DNA from: Bin5 sp034422415
GTDB taxonomy: Bacteria > Chloroflexota > Anaerolineae > Caldilineales > Caldilineaceae
NCBI GenBank assembly: GCA_965202955.1
Contig: OZ241871.1
Span: 3,906,001-3,970,000, forward strand
Direction of reading: 5' to 3'
DNA: 64,000 bases
Positions 53,805-62,351 of this stretch are shown here, one piece after another. The notes under the pieces are model-generated. The model saw nothing but the letters and a program-made list of their open reading frames with translations, made no database searches and was not told the DNA's origin. The position numbers and the translations under genes are program-made. The first letter of the stretch is position 1. Every line of letters starts with the position of its first letter.

Positions 53805-55037
53805 GTGAAAATCAAGGAAGTGAAGGCATTTGCGTTCGACCTGGCGGCCGTGTGCGCCAGGCGCGACGCCGGCCGCATTGAACGCCCGCGCAGTTCCTCC
53901 TTTCGGTGGCAGGGACTGGAACCTGCGGGCCCCATGGAGCGCTACCCGGCCTACAAAGGACGCAGGTCTTCCGCTTCAACCAAGTGGAAAAGCACGGCCT
54001 GCATCGTGACCGCCGCCGACGGCACCTACGGCCTGGGGATCTCCAACTTTTCCGGACCTGTCGTCAGCATCATCAATGGTCATTTCGCCCCGCAGATCGA
54101 AGGCGAAGACTGCATGGCAACCGGCAAGATATTCGACATGTTGTCCCGATTGGCTTCGCCATACGGAAGTTACGGGCTGGCCAGCTACGCCATCAGCGCG
54201 GTCGACCTGGCGCTGTGGGATCTGAAAGGCAAGATCCTGGACCGCCCCGTGTATGAGCTCCTCGGGGGGCCTCAGAAGGAGCGCATCCCCTGTTACGCCA
54301 CGGGCTTTGAGACTGACTGGTATCTCGAGCTGGGATTCCGCGCCGTCAAGCTGCCCATGCCCTACGGCCCCGCCGACGGGACGGAGGGACTCGCCAAGGC
54401 CGAAGAGATGGTGGCAACGGTGCGCGATCAGATCGGCCCAAGTGTCGACCTGATGCTGGACTGCTGGATGGCGCTCGACGTCGACTATGCCGTCCGCCTG
54501 GCTGAGACGCTGCGCCCTTACCGTCTCAGGTGGATTGAAGATTTCCTCCTGCCGGAGGACATGGACGGCTTTGACCAGGTCCGCAAACGGCTCCCCTGGC
54601 AAACGTTGGCTGCTGGCGAACACTGGTACATGCCGCAGACTTTCTGGCACGCGGCCAGGCGCGGTCTGGTCGACATTTTCCAGCCCGATCCGTTGTGGGC
54701 GGGCGGCCTCTCTGCCTGCCAGCGGATCTGTCATATCGCCGAGGCGGCCGGCGTAAAGGTTATTTTGCACGGTGGCATGAACTATCCCTACGGCCAGCAT
54801 CTCTCTTTCGCCATGCCTGCCATCAGCTGGGGCGAACGCTCCGCCGGCGTCTCGCCGCCCGGCGTTCCCCTCGCCGATTCCGTCCTCCTGCCTGGAACCG
54901 CCGTAATCGAAGACGGGTTTCTCGTCCCCAGCGACGCACCCGGTTTCGGCATCGAGGTGGACCTCGCCTGGTTCGACACCACCCGACATGTAACAGCTCT
55001 GCAGCGGGCGTCGCGCGGTCGACTAACGGTGGCCTGA
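53805..55037 (+). CDS. Enolase-superfamily sugar-acid dehydratase (rhamnonate dehydratase-like)
   Basis: A 410-residue mandelate racemase-type enzyme. The segments VKLPMPYGPADG, MLDCWMALDV, WIEDFLLPED, AAGEHWYMP and ILHGGMNYPYGQH give the metal ligands and the His acid/base in the order seen in L-rhamnonate dehydratases, which dehydrate L-rhamnonate (or related 6-deoxy acids) to the 2-keto-3-deoxy acid. It starts at a GTG, without a strong ribosome-binding site. The following genes (FAD monooxygenase, SDR) could process other steps. The rhamnonate assignment is by motif resemblance. Confidence 0.8.
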   Translation: MKIKEVKAFAFDLAAVCARRDAGRIERPRSSSFRWQGLEPAGPMERYPAYKGRRSSASTKWKSTACIVTAADGTYGLGISNFSGPVVSIINGHFAPQIEGEDCMATGKIFDMLSRLASPYGSYGLASYAISAVDLALWDLKGKILDRPVYELLGGPQKERIPCYATGFETDWYLELGFRAVKLPMPYGPADGTEGLAKAEEMVATVRDQIGPSVDLMLDCWMALDVDYAVRLAETLRPYRLRWIEDFLLPEDMDGFDQVRKRLPWQTLAAGEHWYMPQTFWHAARRGLVDIFQPDPLWAGGLSACQRICHIAEAAGVKVILHGGMNYPYGQHLSFAMPAISWGERSAGVSPPGVPLADSVLLPGTAVIEDGFLVPSDAPGFGIEVDLAWFDTTRHVTALQRASRGRLTVA

Positions 55038-55060
55038 GCAGACCATAGCCGGGAGCAACT

Positions 55061-56317
55061 GTGCCAACTGCATCAGCCTATTCAGGCAGAGGACCAAACG
55101 GAAGGCTACGTGTCGGCATCGTCGGCGGCTCAATCGCCGGGTGTGCGGCCGCAATCGAGCTTGAACGCGCCGGCTGCGAAGTCACAATTTTTGAGCGTTC
55201 CACCGGATCGCTGAAGGACCGCGGCGCGGGCATCGGCATCCCCTTTCCCCTGCTCGAACTGCTGCAGGAGCGAGATCTTTTCGACCCTGACATGGCGATT
55301 GTGCCGATCGCGGTGCGGGACTTTGTCACTCGCGCCCGCGAGGAAGACCGCCTGCTTTGGCAACAGGGCTTTGTCATCGCGGCCACCAGCTGGGACGAGC
55401 TCTACAGGAATCTGCGCGAACGTGTGCGCGATGATGTATACCGCCAGGGCTGTGAAGTTACAGCGCTTCATACGAGCTCTAAGGGCGCGTTCGTCGAGTT
55501 AGCCAGCGGGGAGACGGTTGCCTTCGATCTGGTTGTCTGCGCCGACGGCTACACGTCGACCGGACGGCGCAGGCTTTTCGCCGGCCAGGACCTTCGCTAT
55601 GCCGGGTACGTTATGTGGCGCGGCCTTCTTGACGAGACACTGCTAAGCGACGTCGAGCCCTATGAAGGGATTAACATCTTTGCGATGTCGCCCTTGGGGC
55701 ACCTCATCGCCTATCTCGTTCCGGGCAAGCAGGGAGAGACACGGCCGGGCGAGCGGCGGCTCAACTGGGGCTGGTACGTCAATACGCCGCAAGCCGAGCT
55801 GGCCGATGCCCTCACTGACCGCGACGGCAGAAGGCACGCCACATCGCTGCCGGCCGGCAGCATTTCTGAGGACCGTGTCAATCGACTGCGTGGAATGGCC
55901 TGCGATTTCATGCCCAGCTTCATCTCTGAAGCAGTTGCGCTGACCGAGCAGCCGTTCATCCAGGCGATTTTCGATCTGCACACGCCGAGTTATCGCAAGG
56001 GCAATATCGTTCTCCTCGGCGACGCCTCTTCCGTCGCCAGGCCCCACGCGGCGGCCGGGGCCACCAAGGCACTGTACGGTGCGGTCGCGCTGGCGGAGTC
56101 GCTCAAAACCCAGCCGTCGTTGGAGAGCGCCCTGGCGCTGTGGAACGAGGAGCAGTCGCGCGAAGGTAGGCGGCTCGTGTCGCTTTCGAAGCGGCTGGGC
56201 CAGGCATTGCAGGACCCGGCGCAGGACTGGACGGCCAAGGATGAACAGAGCATGCGACTCTGGTGGAAGGGCGTCATCGGAGACGAAGAGTGGTATGTGA
56301 TGACGGACGAGGAATGA
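55061..56317 (+). CDS. FAD-dependent aromatic-ring-type monooxygenase
   Basis: A 418-residue flavoprotein of the PHBH-like group that uses NAD(P)H, FAD and oxygen to hydroxylate a substrate. The dinucleotide motif GGSIAGCAAAIELERAG (about residues 22-38), the DG-like CADGYTSTGRRR and the GD motif LLGDASSVARPHAAAGATKAL are all present. The overall pattern is nearest to 2,6-dihydroxypyridine 3-monooxygenase-like proteins. It starts at a GTG with GGGAG five bases upstream. Context suggests a role in the same catabolic cluster, although a heteroaromatic substrate would not fit sugar acids. Confidence 0.83.
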   Translation: MPTASAYSGRGPNGRLRVGIVGGSIAGCAAAIELERAGCEVTIFERSTGSLKDRGAGIGIPFPLLELLQERDLFDPDMAIVPIAVRDFVTRAREEDRLLWQQGFVIAATSWDELYRNLRERVRDDVYRQGCEVTALHTSSKGAFVELASGETVAFDLVVCADGYTSTGRRRLFAGQDLRYAGYVMWRGLLDETLLSDVEPYEGINIFAMSPLGHLIAYLVPGKQGETRPGERRLNWGWYVNTPQAELADALTDRDGRRHATSLPAGSISEDRVNRLRGMACDFMPSFISEAVALTEQPFIQAIFDLHTPSYRKGNIVLLGDASSVARPHAAAGATKALYGAVALAESLKTQPSLESALALWNEEQSREGRRLVSLSKRLGQALQDPAQDWTAKDEQSMRLWWKGVIGDEEWYVMTDEE

Positions 56318-56401
56318 CTGGAAGGCGATGCCGCTCCACCGAAGGCGTCGTCGATGTTTCCATTTCAGACAAGGCCAACTGGTGCCTACAGGAGAATAAT
56401 C

Positions 56402-57166
56402 ATGACAGAGTTACTCGCAGGCAAAGTCGCGCTCATAACGGGCAGCGCATCAGGCATCGGCCGCGCGACGGCGCTGGCCTGTGCAAGGGAAGGGGCCAGA
56501 ACGGTCGTCTCTGACGTGGATGTAGAGGGCGGCGGAGAGGCCGTTGCCATGATAGAGAGATCGGCGGGTGAGGCCATATTTGTCAGGGCCGACGTAACCG
56601 AGGAGGAGGAAGTTGCCGCTCTGGTCCAGGCTGCCGTCGCGGCCTATGGTCAACTCGATTGCGCGTTCAACAACGCCGGCCTGGAGCGCGAATACACCCA
56701 CCCGACTGAGCGGTTCAGCGAGGAGTCGTTCCGAGCAACGATTGAAACAAACGTCCATGGCGTCTGGCTCTGCATGAAGTATGAGATTGAACAGATGAGT
56801 AAGCAAGGCTCGGGCGCGATCGTCAACTCCTCTTCGATTGCCGGGCTGGTCGGGATACCGCGCCAGCCGGTCTATGTCGGGAGCAAGCATGCGGTCTCGG
56901 GTATGACCAAATCGGCCGCCGTCGAATTTGCCGAACGGGGCATACGGATCAATGCGGTCGCTCCCGGCCTGGTCGACACGCCTCTTATGGAGCGCATTTA
57001 CGCAAGCAACCCCGATTTGCGGGCCGAAGCGGACGACTGGCAGCCGATAGGCCGACCCGGCAAGCCGGAGGAGATCGCAGAGGCGGTCGTTTGGCTCATG
57101 TCAGACCGGGCCTCCTATGTGCTTGGGCACGTCATGGCCGTTGATGGCGGCTTCGTCGCCCGGTAG
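56402..57166 (+). CDS. SDR-family oxidoreductase
   Basis: A 254-residue short-chain dehydrogenase with TGSASGIG, NNAG, NSSSIAG and YVGSK. The Asp residues after the second strand (VVSDVDVEG) suggest NAD as the cofactor. The ATG at 56402 follows CAGGAG with an eight-base spacer; the upstream part of the frame is unsupported. It is the last gene of the cluster starting at 53805, and a new transcription unit begins about 70 bases after it. Confidence 0.88.
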   Translation: MTELLAGKVALITGSASGIGRATALACAREGARTVVSDVDVEGGGEAVAMIERSAGEAIFVRADVTEEEEVAALVQAAVAAYGQLDCAFNNAGLEREYTHPTERFSEESFRATIETNVHGVWLCMKYEIEQMSKQGSGAIVNSSSIAGLVGIPRQPVYVGSKHAVSGMTKSAAVEFAERGIRINAVAPGLVDTPLMERIYASNPDLRAEADDWQPIGRPGKPEEIAEAVVWLMSDRASYVLGHVMAVDGGFVAR

Positions 57167-57233
57167 ATTGATCCCTATTGGGCAAGCATTTGCATCCCAA
57201 CTCGGTCGTACGCGGACGGGCGTGCGGCCGACT

Positions 57234-57262
57234 TTGACAAGCAGCCCCGGCTGTGGGATACT
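57234..57262 (+). promoter_or_regulatory. Promoter of small leader-peptide unit
   Basis: TTGACA (57234-57239), a perfect -35, and GATACT (57257-57262) are 17 bases apart. Transcription should begin near 57269, about 28 bases before the small ORF. Confidence 0.7.
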
Positions 57263-57284
57263 GTCGGCATATCCTACAACAAAG

Positions 57285-57374
57285 GAGGTGATGCAAATGG
57301 ATAACTGTAGTCGTAGTACTGGTCCGGTAGCATCACCTCGGGATATTTCTCTCTAGGGAGTGCTATCGGACCAG
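57285..57374 (+). ncRNA. Mutually exclusive hairpins in leader RNA
   Basis: Two helices compete. One pairs GAGGTGATGC (57285-57294) with GCATCACCTC (57330-57339), 10 perfect pairs that bury the Shine-Dalgarno sequence. The other pairs CTGGTCCGGTAGCA (57319-57332) with TGCTATCGGACCAG (57361-57374), 14 pairs with one G-U. They overlap at 57330-57332 and lie partly inside the 19-codon ORF. A ribosome translating or stalled on the ORF would decide which forms. The complementarity is seen directly; the switching function is inference. Confidence 0.6.
57297..57356 (+). CDS. 19-residue leader peptide
   Basis: An ATG at 57297 opens a 19-codon frame, MDNCSRSTGPVASPRDISL, ending with TAG. AAAGGAGGTGATG (57281-57293) matches the 16S rRNA anti-Shine-Dalgarno sequence over 12 or more bases, but with only a few bases to the start. 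The segment GCATCACCTC inside the ORF (57330-57339) can pair perfectly with GAGGTGATGC (57285-57294) and so hide the ribosome-binding site. I do not recognise the peptide. Expression of the peptide itself is inferred from the promoter and ribosome-binding site only; the unit could also be a non-coding regulatory RNA. Confidence 0.55.
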   Translation: MDNCSRSTGPVASPRDISL

Positions 57375-57380
57375 AAGCCA

Positions 57381-57413
57381 CAAGACCCCGTCATTGGCGG
57401 GGTCTTGTACTTT
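57381..57413 (+). terminator. Strong terminator of leader unit
   Basis: CAAGACCCCG (57381-57390) pairs perfectly with CGGGGTCTTG (57398-57407) around a seven-base loop; the following TACTTT is moderately T-rich. It lies before the P450 promoter, so it ends the small transcript, and readthrough would continue into the P450 region. Confidence 0.75.
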
Positions 57414-57498
57414 CAGGGCCGAGTGGAAATCGCAATCGCAATCGAAATCGTCCGGCCGGGACCGAGCGCTCTTAAGGGCAGATTCTCTCCGAAAAACA

Positions 57499-57527
57499 TT
57501 GACTAAGGGAATCAGTTCGGCTATACT
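57499..57527 (+). promoter_or_regulatory. Promoter of cytochrome P450 gene
   Basis: TTGACT (57499-57504) and TATACT (57522-57527) are separated by 17 bases, a near-consensus promoter. Transcription should begin near 57534, inside the palindrome at 57532-57551, leaving a leader of about 120 bases. A short run of AATCGC-like hexamers (57427-57449) lies upstream. Confidence 0.65.
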
Positions 57528-57531
57528 CTAA

Positions 57532-57551
57532 ATTGTGAGAATATTCACAAT
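57532..57551. promoter_or_regulatory. CRP/FNR-like operator palindrome
   Basis: A palindrome with seven-base arms ATTGTGA/TCACAAT around a six-base spacer matches the TGTGA-N6-TCACA form bound by CRP/FNR-family regulators. Because it covers the expected transcription start, bound protein would probably repress the P450 gene. The regulator is not encoded in this window. Confidence 0.5.
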
Positions 57552-57653
57552 CAATCGGCGCGGTGCCGGCGCCAGGCCTGTCATACGGGCCTGGAATTCC
57601 TGAATTTCGAACCATGTTTCGCGGCAAATCGGGCCGCGTTAAGGAGATCTTCC

Positions 57654-59039
57654 ATGACTAGCGCAGTCGTCCCGATGGAGCGGCGACCCGCACCACCCTC
57701 TCCCAAGGCAAACCCTGTACTCGGTACAGCCTGGCGTTTCCGCCGCGACCCTCTTCGCTGCCTGCAGGATTTCGTTGCAGAAGTCGGTACCGCCTACCGC
57801 TACCGGTTCTTCCTCAACTATTGGGGCTACGTTTTCGTTCACCCCGATCACTACCAGCAGATCCTGCTGGACAACTACAATAACTACACCAAGAGTCCGC
57901 ATCCCACGTTTGACCTGTTGCTGCCGCTGTTGGGGTACGGTCTTCTGACAAACGACGGCGAGTCGTGGCTGCGGCAGCGCCGTCTGGTGCAGCCAGCATT
58001 TCACCGGCAGCAGATCCAATCGTTTGCGAGTACGATGACCGCGGCCGCGGAACGACGGTTCAGCCGCTGGGAGGAGGCCGCGCGCGAAGAAAAGCTGGTT
58101 TCATTCGACCGGGAAATGATGGAGTTGACATTCGAGATCGCGGGCAGAACGCTGTTCAGCGTCGACCTTACGGAGGAGTCGCAGGAGTTCGGCGAAATTA
58201 CCAGCGAATTGAATGAACTCTTTATTAACATGGCGATGGAGCCATTTTCCCTGATCACGCTGCGCATGCCATTCCTGCCGCGCACGCGCCGGATATTCCG
58301 CGACATTGGCAAGCTGGACCAGCTTATCTACGCCATGATTGCTCGGCGACGCGAGGCCGATGATCCCGGCAACGACCTGATGGGAATGCTTCTGGCGGCG
58401 CGTGACGAAGAAACGGGGCTCGGCATGGACGAGAAGCAGATCCGCGACGAGGTGCTGACGCTCCTGATCGCCGGGCACGAGACGACCGCGCTGCTGATGA
58501 CCTGGCTCTTCTACTGCCTTGGCAGGAACCCGGAAGTAGAGGCGCAGTTGCACGATGAGGTCGATCGCACGCTCAACGGCCGCCTGCCCACGTTTGAAGA
58601 TATTCCCAAGCTGGTCTACACGCGCCAGGTTGTCGACGAAACGATGCGGGTCTATCCGCCGGCCTACGCTCTCTCTCGCGCCGGCAACAGTGCCGACGTT
58701 GTTGGCGGCTATGCCATTCGGCCGAATTCGATCATAACCCTCAGCCCCTACATCACGCACAGATTGCCCGAATTCTGGCGCGACCCGGACAGGTTTGACC
58801 CGGAGCGGTTCACGCCGGCCAACAACGCGGCGCGACACCGTTTCGCCTACATTCCTTTCGGGGCCGGGCCGCGTCAATGCATCGGCAACGGTTTCGCGCT
58901 GACGGAGGGCGTTCTGCTGGCGGCGACCATCGCCCAACGTTTTCGCCTGCGCATTCCTGAGGGCTACACGGCGGAGCTCTCCCCACAGATTACTCTGCAT
59001 CCCAAGGGGCATCTGCCGCTGCAGTTCGAGCTTCGCTGA
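57654..59039 (+). CDS. Cytochrome P450
   Basis: A 461-residue soluble P450 that would hydroxylate or otherwise oxidise an organic substrate using electrons from a redox partner. The oxygen-activation motif AGHETTA is at 273-279, the ExxR core reads ETMR, and the haem ligand is Cys409 in FGAGPRQCIG. The sequence style (NPVLGTAWRFRRDPL start, LGYGLLTNDGESWLRQRRLVQPAFH) resembles CYP102/CYP4-like fatty-acid or alkane P450s. AAGGAG precedes the ATG at 57654. No ferredoxin or reductase gene is adjacent. It has its own promoter and operator and is followed by a hairpin. Confidence 0.94.
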   Translation: MTSAVVPMERRPAPPSPKANPVLGTAWRFRRDPLRCLQDFVAEVGTAYRYRFFLNYWGYVFVHPDHYQQILLDNYNNYTKSPHPTFDLLLPLLGYGLLTNDGESWLRQRRLVQPAFHRQQIQSFASTMTAAAERRFSRWEEAAREEKLVSFDREMMELTFEIAGRTLFSVDLTEESQEFGEITSELNELFINMAMEPFSLITLRMPFLPRTRRIFRDIGKLDQLIYAMIARRREADDPGNDLMGMLLAARDEETGLGMDEKQIRDEVLTLLIAGHETTALLMTWLFYCLGRNPEVEAQLHDEVDRTLNGRLPTFEDIPKLVYTRQVVDETMRVYPPAYALSRAGNSADVVGGYAIRPNSIITLSPYITHRLPEFWRDPDRFDPERFTPANNAARHRFAYIPFGAGPRQCIGNGFALTEGVLLAATIAQRFRLRIPEGYTAELSPQITLHPKGHLPLQFELR

Positions 59040-59056
59040 TCGCCTTTTGTCTTCCT

Positions 59057-59082
59057 CCGCCGGGCCCTGTGTGGCCCGGCGG
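59057..59082 (+). terminator. GC-rich hairpin after P450
   Basis: CCGCCGGGCC (59057-59066) and GGCCCGGCGG (59073-59082) are perfectly complementary across six bases. No U-tract follows, so it may be a weak or Rho-assisted terminator or an mRNA 3' stabiliser. Confidence 0.45.
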
Positions 59083-59114
59083 CACAATCAAGTTGAACCA
59101 GGCCAGCCAATTCG

Positions 59115-59143
59115 TTGTACCATCGGAGTGCGGGTGCTATACT
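59115..59143 (+). promoter_or_regulatory. Promoter of ThuA-like gene
   Basis: TTGTAC (59115-59120) and TATACT (59138-59143) are 17 bases apart, giving a start near 59150 and a leader of about 55 bases before the ATG at 59205. Confidence 0.5.
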
Positions 59144-59204
59144 TGCGTGTGCGAATTCGCGCGGGCGCGGTGGAGCACTGGAAAAACCAAACGCAAGGAG
59201 TCAG

Positions 59205-59861
59205 ATGACGATGGCGAAAAGATCGCTGATGGTGTGGGGCGGCTGGGAAGGCCACGAACCGAAACAGTGCGTGCAGATCTTCGCGCCCTTGATTCGCGAG
59301 GCCGGCTTTGAGGTCGATATCGAGACTTCGCTCGATGTATACACCGACGCCGACCGCATGGCCGCCTACGACGTCATCACGCAGGTGCATACGATGAGCT
59401 CGATCACGGACGAGCAGGAAAGGGGGCTCCTGGACACCATTGCGTGCGGGACCGGCTTTGCCGGCTGGCATGGCGGGATGGCGGACGCCTTCCGCGACAA
59501 TCCCGAGTACCAGTTCATGGTCGGGGGTCAGTGGGTGGCCCATCCGGGCAACATCATCGATTACACCGTGAATATCATCGACCGCGCCGATCCGATTACG
59601 GCTGGCCTTGACGACTTTGGCATGCACAGCGAGCAGTATCTGATGCATGTCGACCCCAGCAACGAGGTGCTGGCGACGACCACCTTCTCGGGCGAGCATG
59701 CGCCGTGGATCGACGGCACTGTGATGCCGGTTGTGTGGAAGCGCCGCTGGGGCCAGGGCAGGATCTTTTACTGTTCGCTCGGCCACGTGGCGAAAGACTT
59801 CGACGTGCCGGAGGCGAAGGAGATTGTAAGACGTGGCATCATCTGGGCGGCCAGGGATTGA
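59205..59861 (+). CDS. ThuA-like domain protein
   Basis: A 218-residue class I glutamine-amidotransferase-like fold of the ThuA family; such proteins often accompany Gfo/Idh/MocA oxidoreductases in sugar catabolism, but the reaction is unproved. GTGFAGWHGGMADAF (about residues 80-94) and the WKRRWGQGRIFYCSLGHVAKDF end are characteristic. The nucleophile Cys of true amidotransferases is absent (His/Gly there). The ATG at 59205 has AAGGAG eight bases upstream; the frame is open to 59115, but that part lies over the promoter. The oxidoreductase gene follows 63 bases later. Confidence 0.82.
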   Translation: MTMAKRSLMVWGGWEGHEPKQCVQIFAPLIREAGFEVDIETSLDVYTDADRMAAYDVITQVHTMSSITDEQERGLLDTIACGTGFAGWHGGMADAFRDNPEYQFMVGGQWVAHPGNIIDYTVNIIDRADPITAGLDDFGMHSEQYLMHVDPSNEVLATTTFSGEHAPWIDGTVMPVVWKRRWGQGRIFYCSLGHVAKDFDVPEAKEIVRRGIIWAARD

Positions 59862-59924
59862 GGGCCGCGGCCAGGTGAAGCTGACTTTTGGCAGGATGGG
59901 ATACAAAGGTAAGGGGAACCGGAG

Positions 59925-61031
59925 ATGAAACTGCCTGCGCGCATTGGATTGATCGGCTGCGGAAACATCAGCGGCCGCTACATTGAGAACAGTGCGAAGA
60001 TCCCGGAGATCGAGCTCGTTGCCTGCGCCGACCTGGTAACGGCGGCGGCCGAACGCCAGGGTGAGGATTATGGACTCAGCGTTCTTTCTCAGGAGGAGCT
60101 GCTGGCCTCGCCCGATATCGACATCGTGCTGAGTCTCACGCCGCCGATCGTGCACTTTGCGGTCTGCAAGGCCGGGCTCGACGCCGGCAAGCCGGTCTAC
60201 ACCGAAAAGCCGCTGGCTGCGACATTTGCCGAGGGCAAGGAGCTGCTGGCCCTGGCAGCGTCGAAGGGGCTGCGTCTCGGATCTGCGCCCGACACCTTTC
60301 TCGGCGCGGGGTATCAGTCGGCCCGGGCCTACCTGGATGAGGGGATCATCGGTGAGCTGGTGGCCGTTAACGCCTTTCTGGTGTGGCGCGGCCACGAGTA
60401 CTGGCATGCCAGCCCGGAGTTTTACTACAAGCCGGGGGGCGGGCCGATGCTGGACATGGGCGTCTACTATCTGACCGCGCTGGTGCATCTGCTGGGGCCG
60501 GTGCGCCGTGTAACCGGGTCGGCGCGCGCGACCTGGAACGAGCGCACAGTTCACAGTGAGCCGCTCAAGGGGCAGATCATCGAGGTCGAGGTGCCAACAT
60601 ACGTAGCCGGCATTCTGGACTTTGAATGCGGCGTCATCGGCACGTTGATTACGACGTTCGACGCACAGGCCTCGGGGTTGCCCGAAATCGAGCTCTACGG
60701 CGCAAGCGGTACGTTGAACCTGCCCGATCCCAACACTTTCGGCGGTCCCGTGCAGGTACGTAGGACGCCCAAAGATGAGTGGGAGGACCTTCCACTGCGC
60801 TTCGGACACGCCGGCCGCAGCCGCGGCATCGGGACGGCCGATATGGCGGTCAGCATGATTGAAGACGCGCCCCACCGGGCGAGCGCGGAGATGGCGCTGC
60901 ACGTGCTCGAGATCATGGAGGCGATCCACGTCGCATCGGAGAGCGGCCGCCATATCGAGTTGACCACGCGCTGCGACCGCCCGCAGCCGCTGCCGGAGGG
61001 CGACTATCCGGGCGTCAGACCGGCGGTTTAG
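59925..61031 (+). CDS. Gfo/Idh/MocA-family oxidoreductase
   Basis: A 368-residue NAD(P)-dependent sugar or cyclitol oxidoreductase. The Rossmann motif GLIGCGNISGRY (about residues 8-19), the TEKPLA catalytic-Lys motif (about 95-100) and GGGPMLDMGVYYLTALVHLLGPV are typical of the family. ThuA is immediately upstream, a common pairing. GGGGAACCGGAG precedes the ATG at 59925. The substrate cannot be inferred. Confidence 0.88.
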   Translation: MKLPARIGLIGCGNISGRYIENSAKIPEIELVACADLVTAAAERQGEDYGLSVLSQEELLASPDIDIVLSLTPPIVHFAVCKAGLDAGKPVYTEKPLAATFAEGKELLALAASKGLRLGSAPDTFLGAGYQSARAYLDEGIIGELVAVNAFLVWRGHEYWHASPEFYYKPGGGPMLDMGVYYLTALVHLLGPVRRVTGSARATWNERTVHSEPLKGQIIEVEVPTYVAGILDFECGVIGTLITTFDAQASGLPEIELYGASGTLNLPDPNTFGGPVQVRRTPKDEWEDLPLRFGHAGRSRGIGTADMAVSMIEDAPHRASAEMALHVLEIMEAIHVASESGRHIELTTRCDRPQPLPEGDYPGVRPAV

Positions 61032-61091
61032 GATTACTTCGGTCTAATACCGCCTTGCCGCAACGATTGTAATTCTTGAAATGGGAAGACC

Positions 61092-62336
61092 ATGACGGTT
61101 CAGATAATCGAAGGCGTGCCGGTCTGGGGGGTTCCCCAGGCCAACGCCATTGACCAGATACTAAACTGTGCGCCGGAAGCGGATGCCGCTGCCTTGATGG
61201 CAGACCATCATCTCGGCTACTCGGTGCCGATCGGTGGCGTCGTCGCCTATGAGGACAAGCTGAACCCTGCAGGGGTCGGCTATGATATCGCCTGCGGCAA
61301 CAAAGCGGTGCGCCTGGATCTGCAAGCGGCCGAGGCAAAGGCGCATATCAAGTCGATCATGGACGACATCTGGAGCACAATCTCTTTTGGCGTCGGGCGC
61401 AAGAACCGGGAGCAGGTCGACCATGCCCTGTTCGACGACGACCCGGCCTGGCAGATTCCGGTTGCCCACAAGTTGAAGAAGCTTGCAGCCGAGCAGCTGG
61501 GGACGGTCGGCAGCGGCAATCACTATGTTGACCTCTTTGCAGATGAACAGGACCGTGTCTGGATAGGGGTCCACTTCGGTTCACGCGGGCTGGGGCATCG
61601 ACTGGCGACCTACTTTATCAAGGCCAGTGAACATGCGCGTAGCAGGGGGCAACCGGCCGAGACGAAGCCGGGCGGCGCGCCAGGGCGCAAACGTGGGGGA
61701 GGAAACAAGGCGCCCGCGCTTGTGGACGTGGAATCGGCGCTGGGACAGGACTATCTTGCCTGTATGCTACTGGCCGGGCGCTATGCCTATGCCGGACGTG
61801 ACTGGGTTTGTGAAAGGGTGGCGTCACTGCTTGGCGCGTCCATCGTGGAAGAGATCCACAATCATCACAATTTCGCCTGGAAGGAAGAGCACGACGGGCG
61901 CACGCTATGGGTGACGCGTAAAGGCGCGACCCCAGCCTTTCCGGGGCAAAAGGGCTTTGTCGGCGGCTCGATGGGGGACATGTCGGTTATTCTCGAAGGC
62001 GTCGAGAGCGAAGAGGGCCAGTTGGCGCTGCGGTCGACCGTCCACGGCGCGGGGCGGGTCATGTCGCGCACACAGGCTGCGGGCAAATTTCGCTGGAAGA
62101 AGGGACGGAAAGTGCAGGTGAAGCGGGGCGAGATCGGGCGCGAGCGGATGCTCGACGCCATTCGCGGCCTGGGCGTAGAACTGCGCGGCGCGGGGACCGA
62201 CGAGGCGCCCCAGGTCTACAAGCGTCTGCCCGAGGTCCTGGAGCACCATCGCGCTTCGATCGAGATTCTACACACGCTGACTCCGCTGGGCGTAGCCATG
62301 GCCGGCGCGGACGAGTTCGACCCCTATCGCGACTGA
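61092..62336 (+). CDS. rtcB: RtcB-family RNA ligase
   Basis: RtcB joins RNA 2',3'-cyclic phosphate (or 3'-phosphate) and 5'-OH ends using GTP and Mn, in tRNA or mRNA repair. The family motifs are complete: GVGYDIACGN with metal ligand Cys68, VGSGNHYVDL, HFGSRGLGH, EIHNHHNFAW, and STVHGAGRVMS with the GMP-accepting His318. An internal Gly/Arg/Lys-rich stretch (around 195-210) is an unusual low-complexity insert. No archease gene is adjacent, so it may act alone. The ATG at 61092 follows GGGAAGACC. Confidence 0.92.
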   Translation: MTVQIIEGVPVWGVPQANAIDQILNCAPEADAAALMADHHLGYSVPIGGVVAYEDKLNPAGVGYDIACGNKAVRLDLQAAEAKAHIKSIMDDIWSTISFGVGRKNREQVDHALFDDDPAWQIPVAHKLKKLAAEQLGTVGSGNHYVDLFADEQDRVWIGVHFGSRGLGHRLATYFIKASEHARSRGQPAETKPGGAPGRKRGGGNKAPALVDVESALGQDYLACMLLAGRYAYAGRDWVCERVASLLGASIVEEIHNHHNFAWKEEHDGRTLWVTRKGATPAFPGQKGFVGGSMGDMSVILEGVESEEGQLALRSTVHGAGRVMSRTQAAGKFRWKKGRKVQVKRGEIGRERMLDAIRGLGVELRGAGTDEAPQVYKRLPEVLEHHRASIEILHTLTPLGVAMAGADEFDPYRD

Positions 62337-62351
62337 GAGGCGGCCGCCGGT

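Noticed and set aside
57427..57449. Possible short repeat array (AATCGC-like units)
   Set aside because: Only about four imperfect hexamers; too short for a CRISPR or functional repeat array.
59088..60953. 621-codon minus-strand open frame
   Set aside because: Antisense to the ThuA and Gfo/Idh/MocA genes, which show family motifs on the plus strand.
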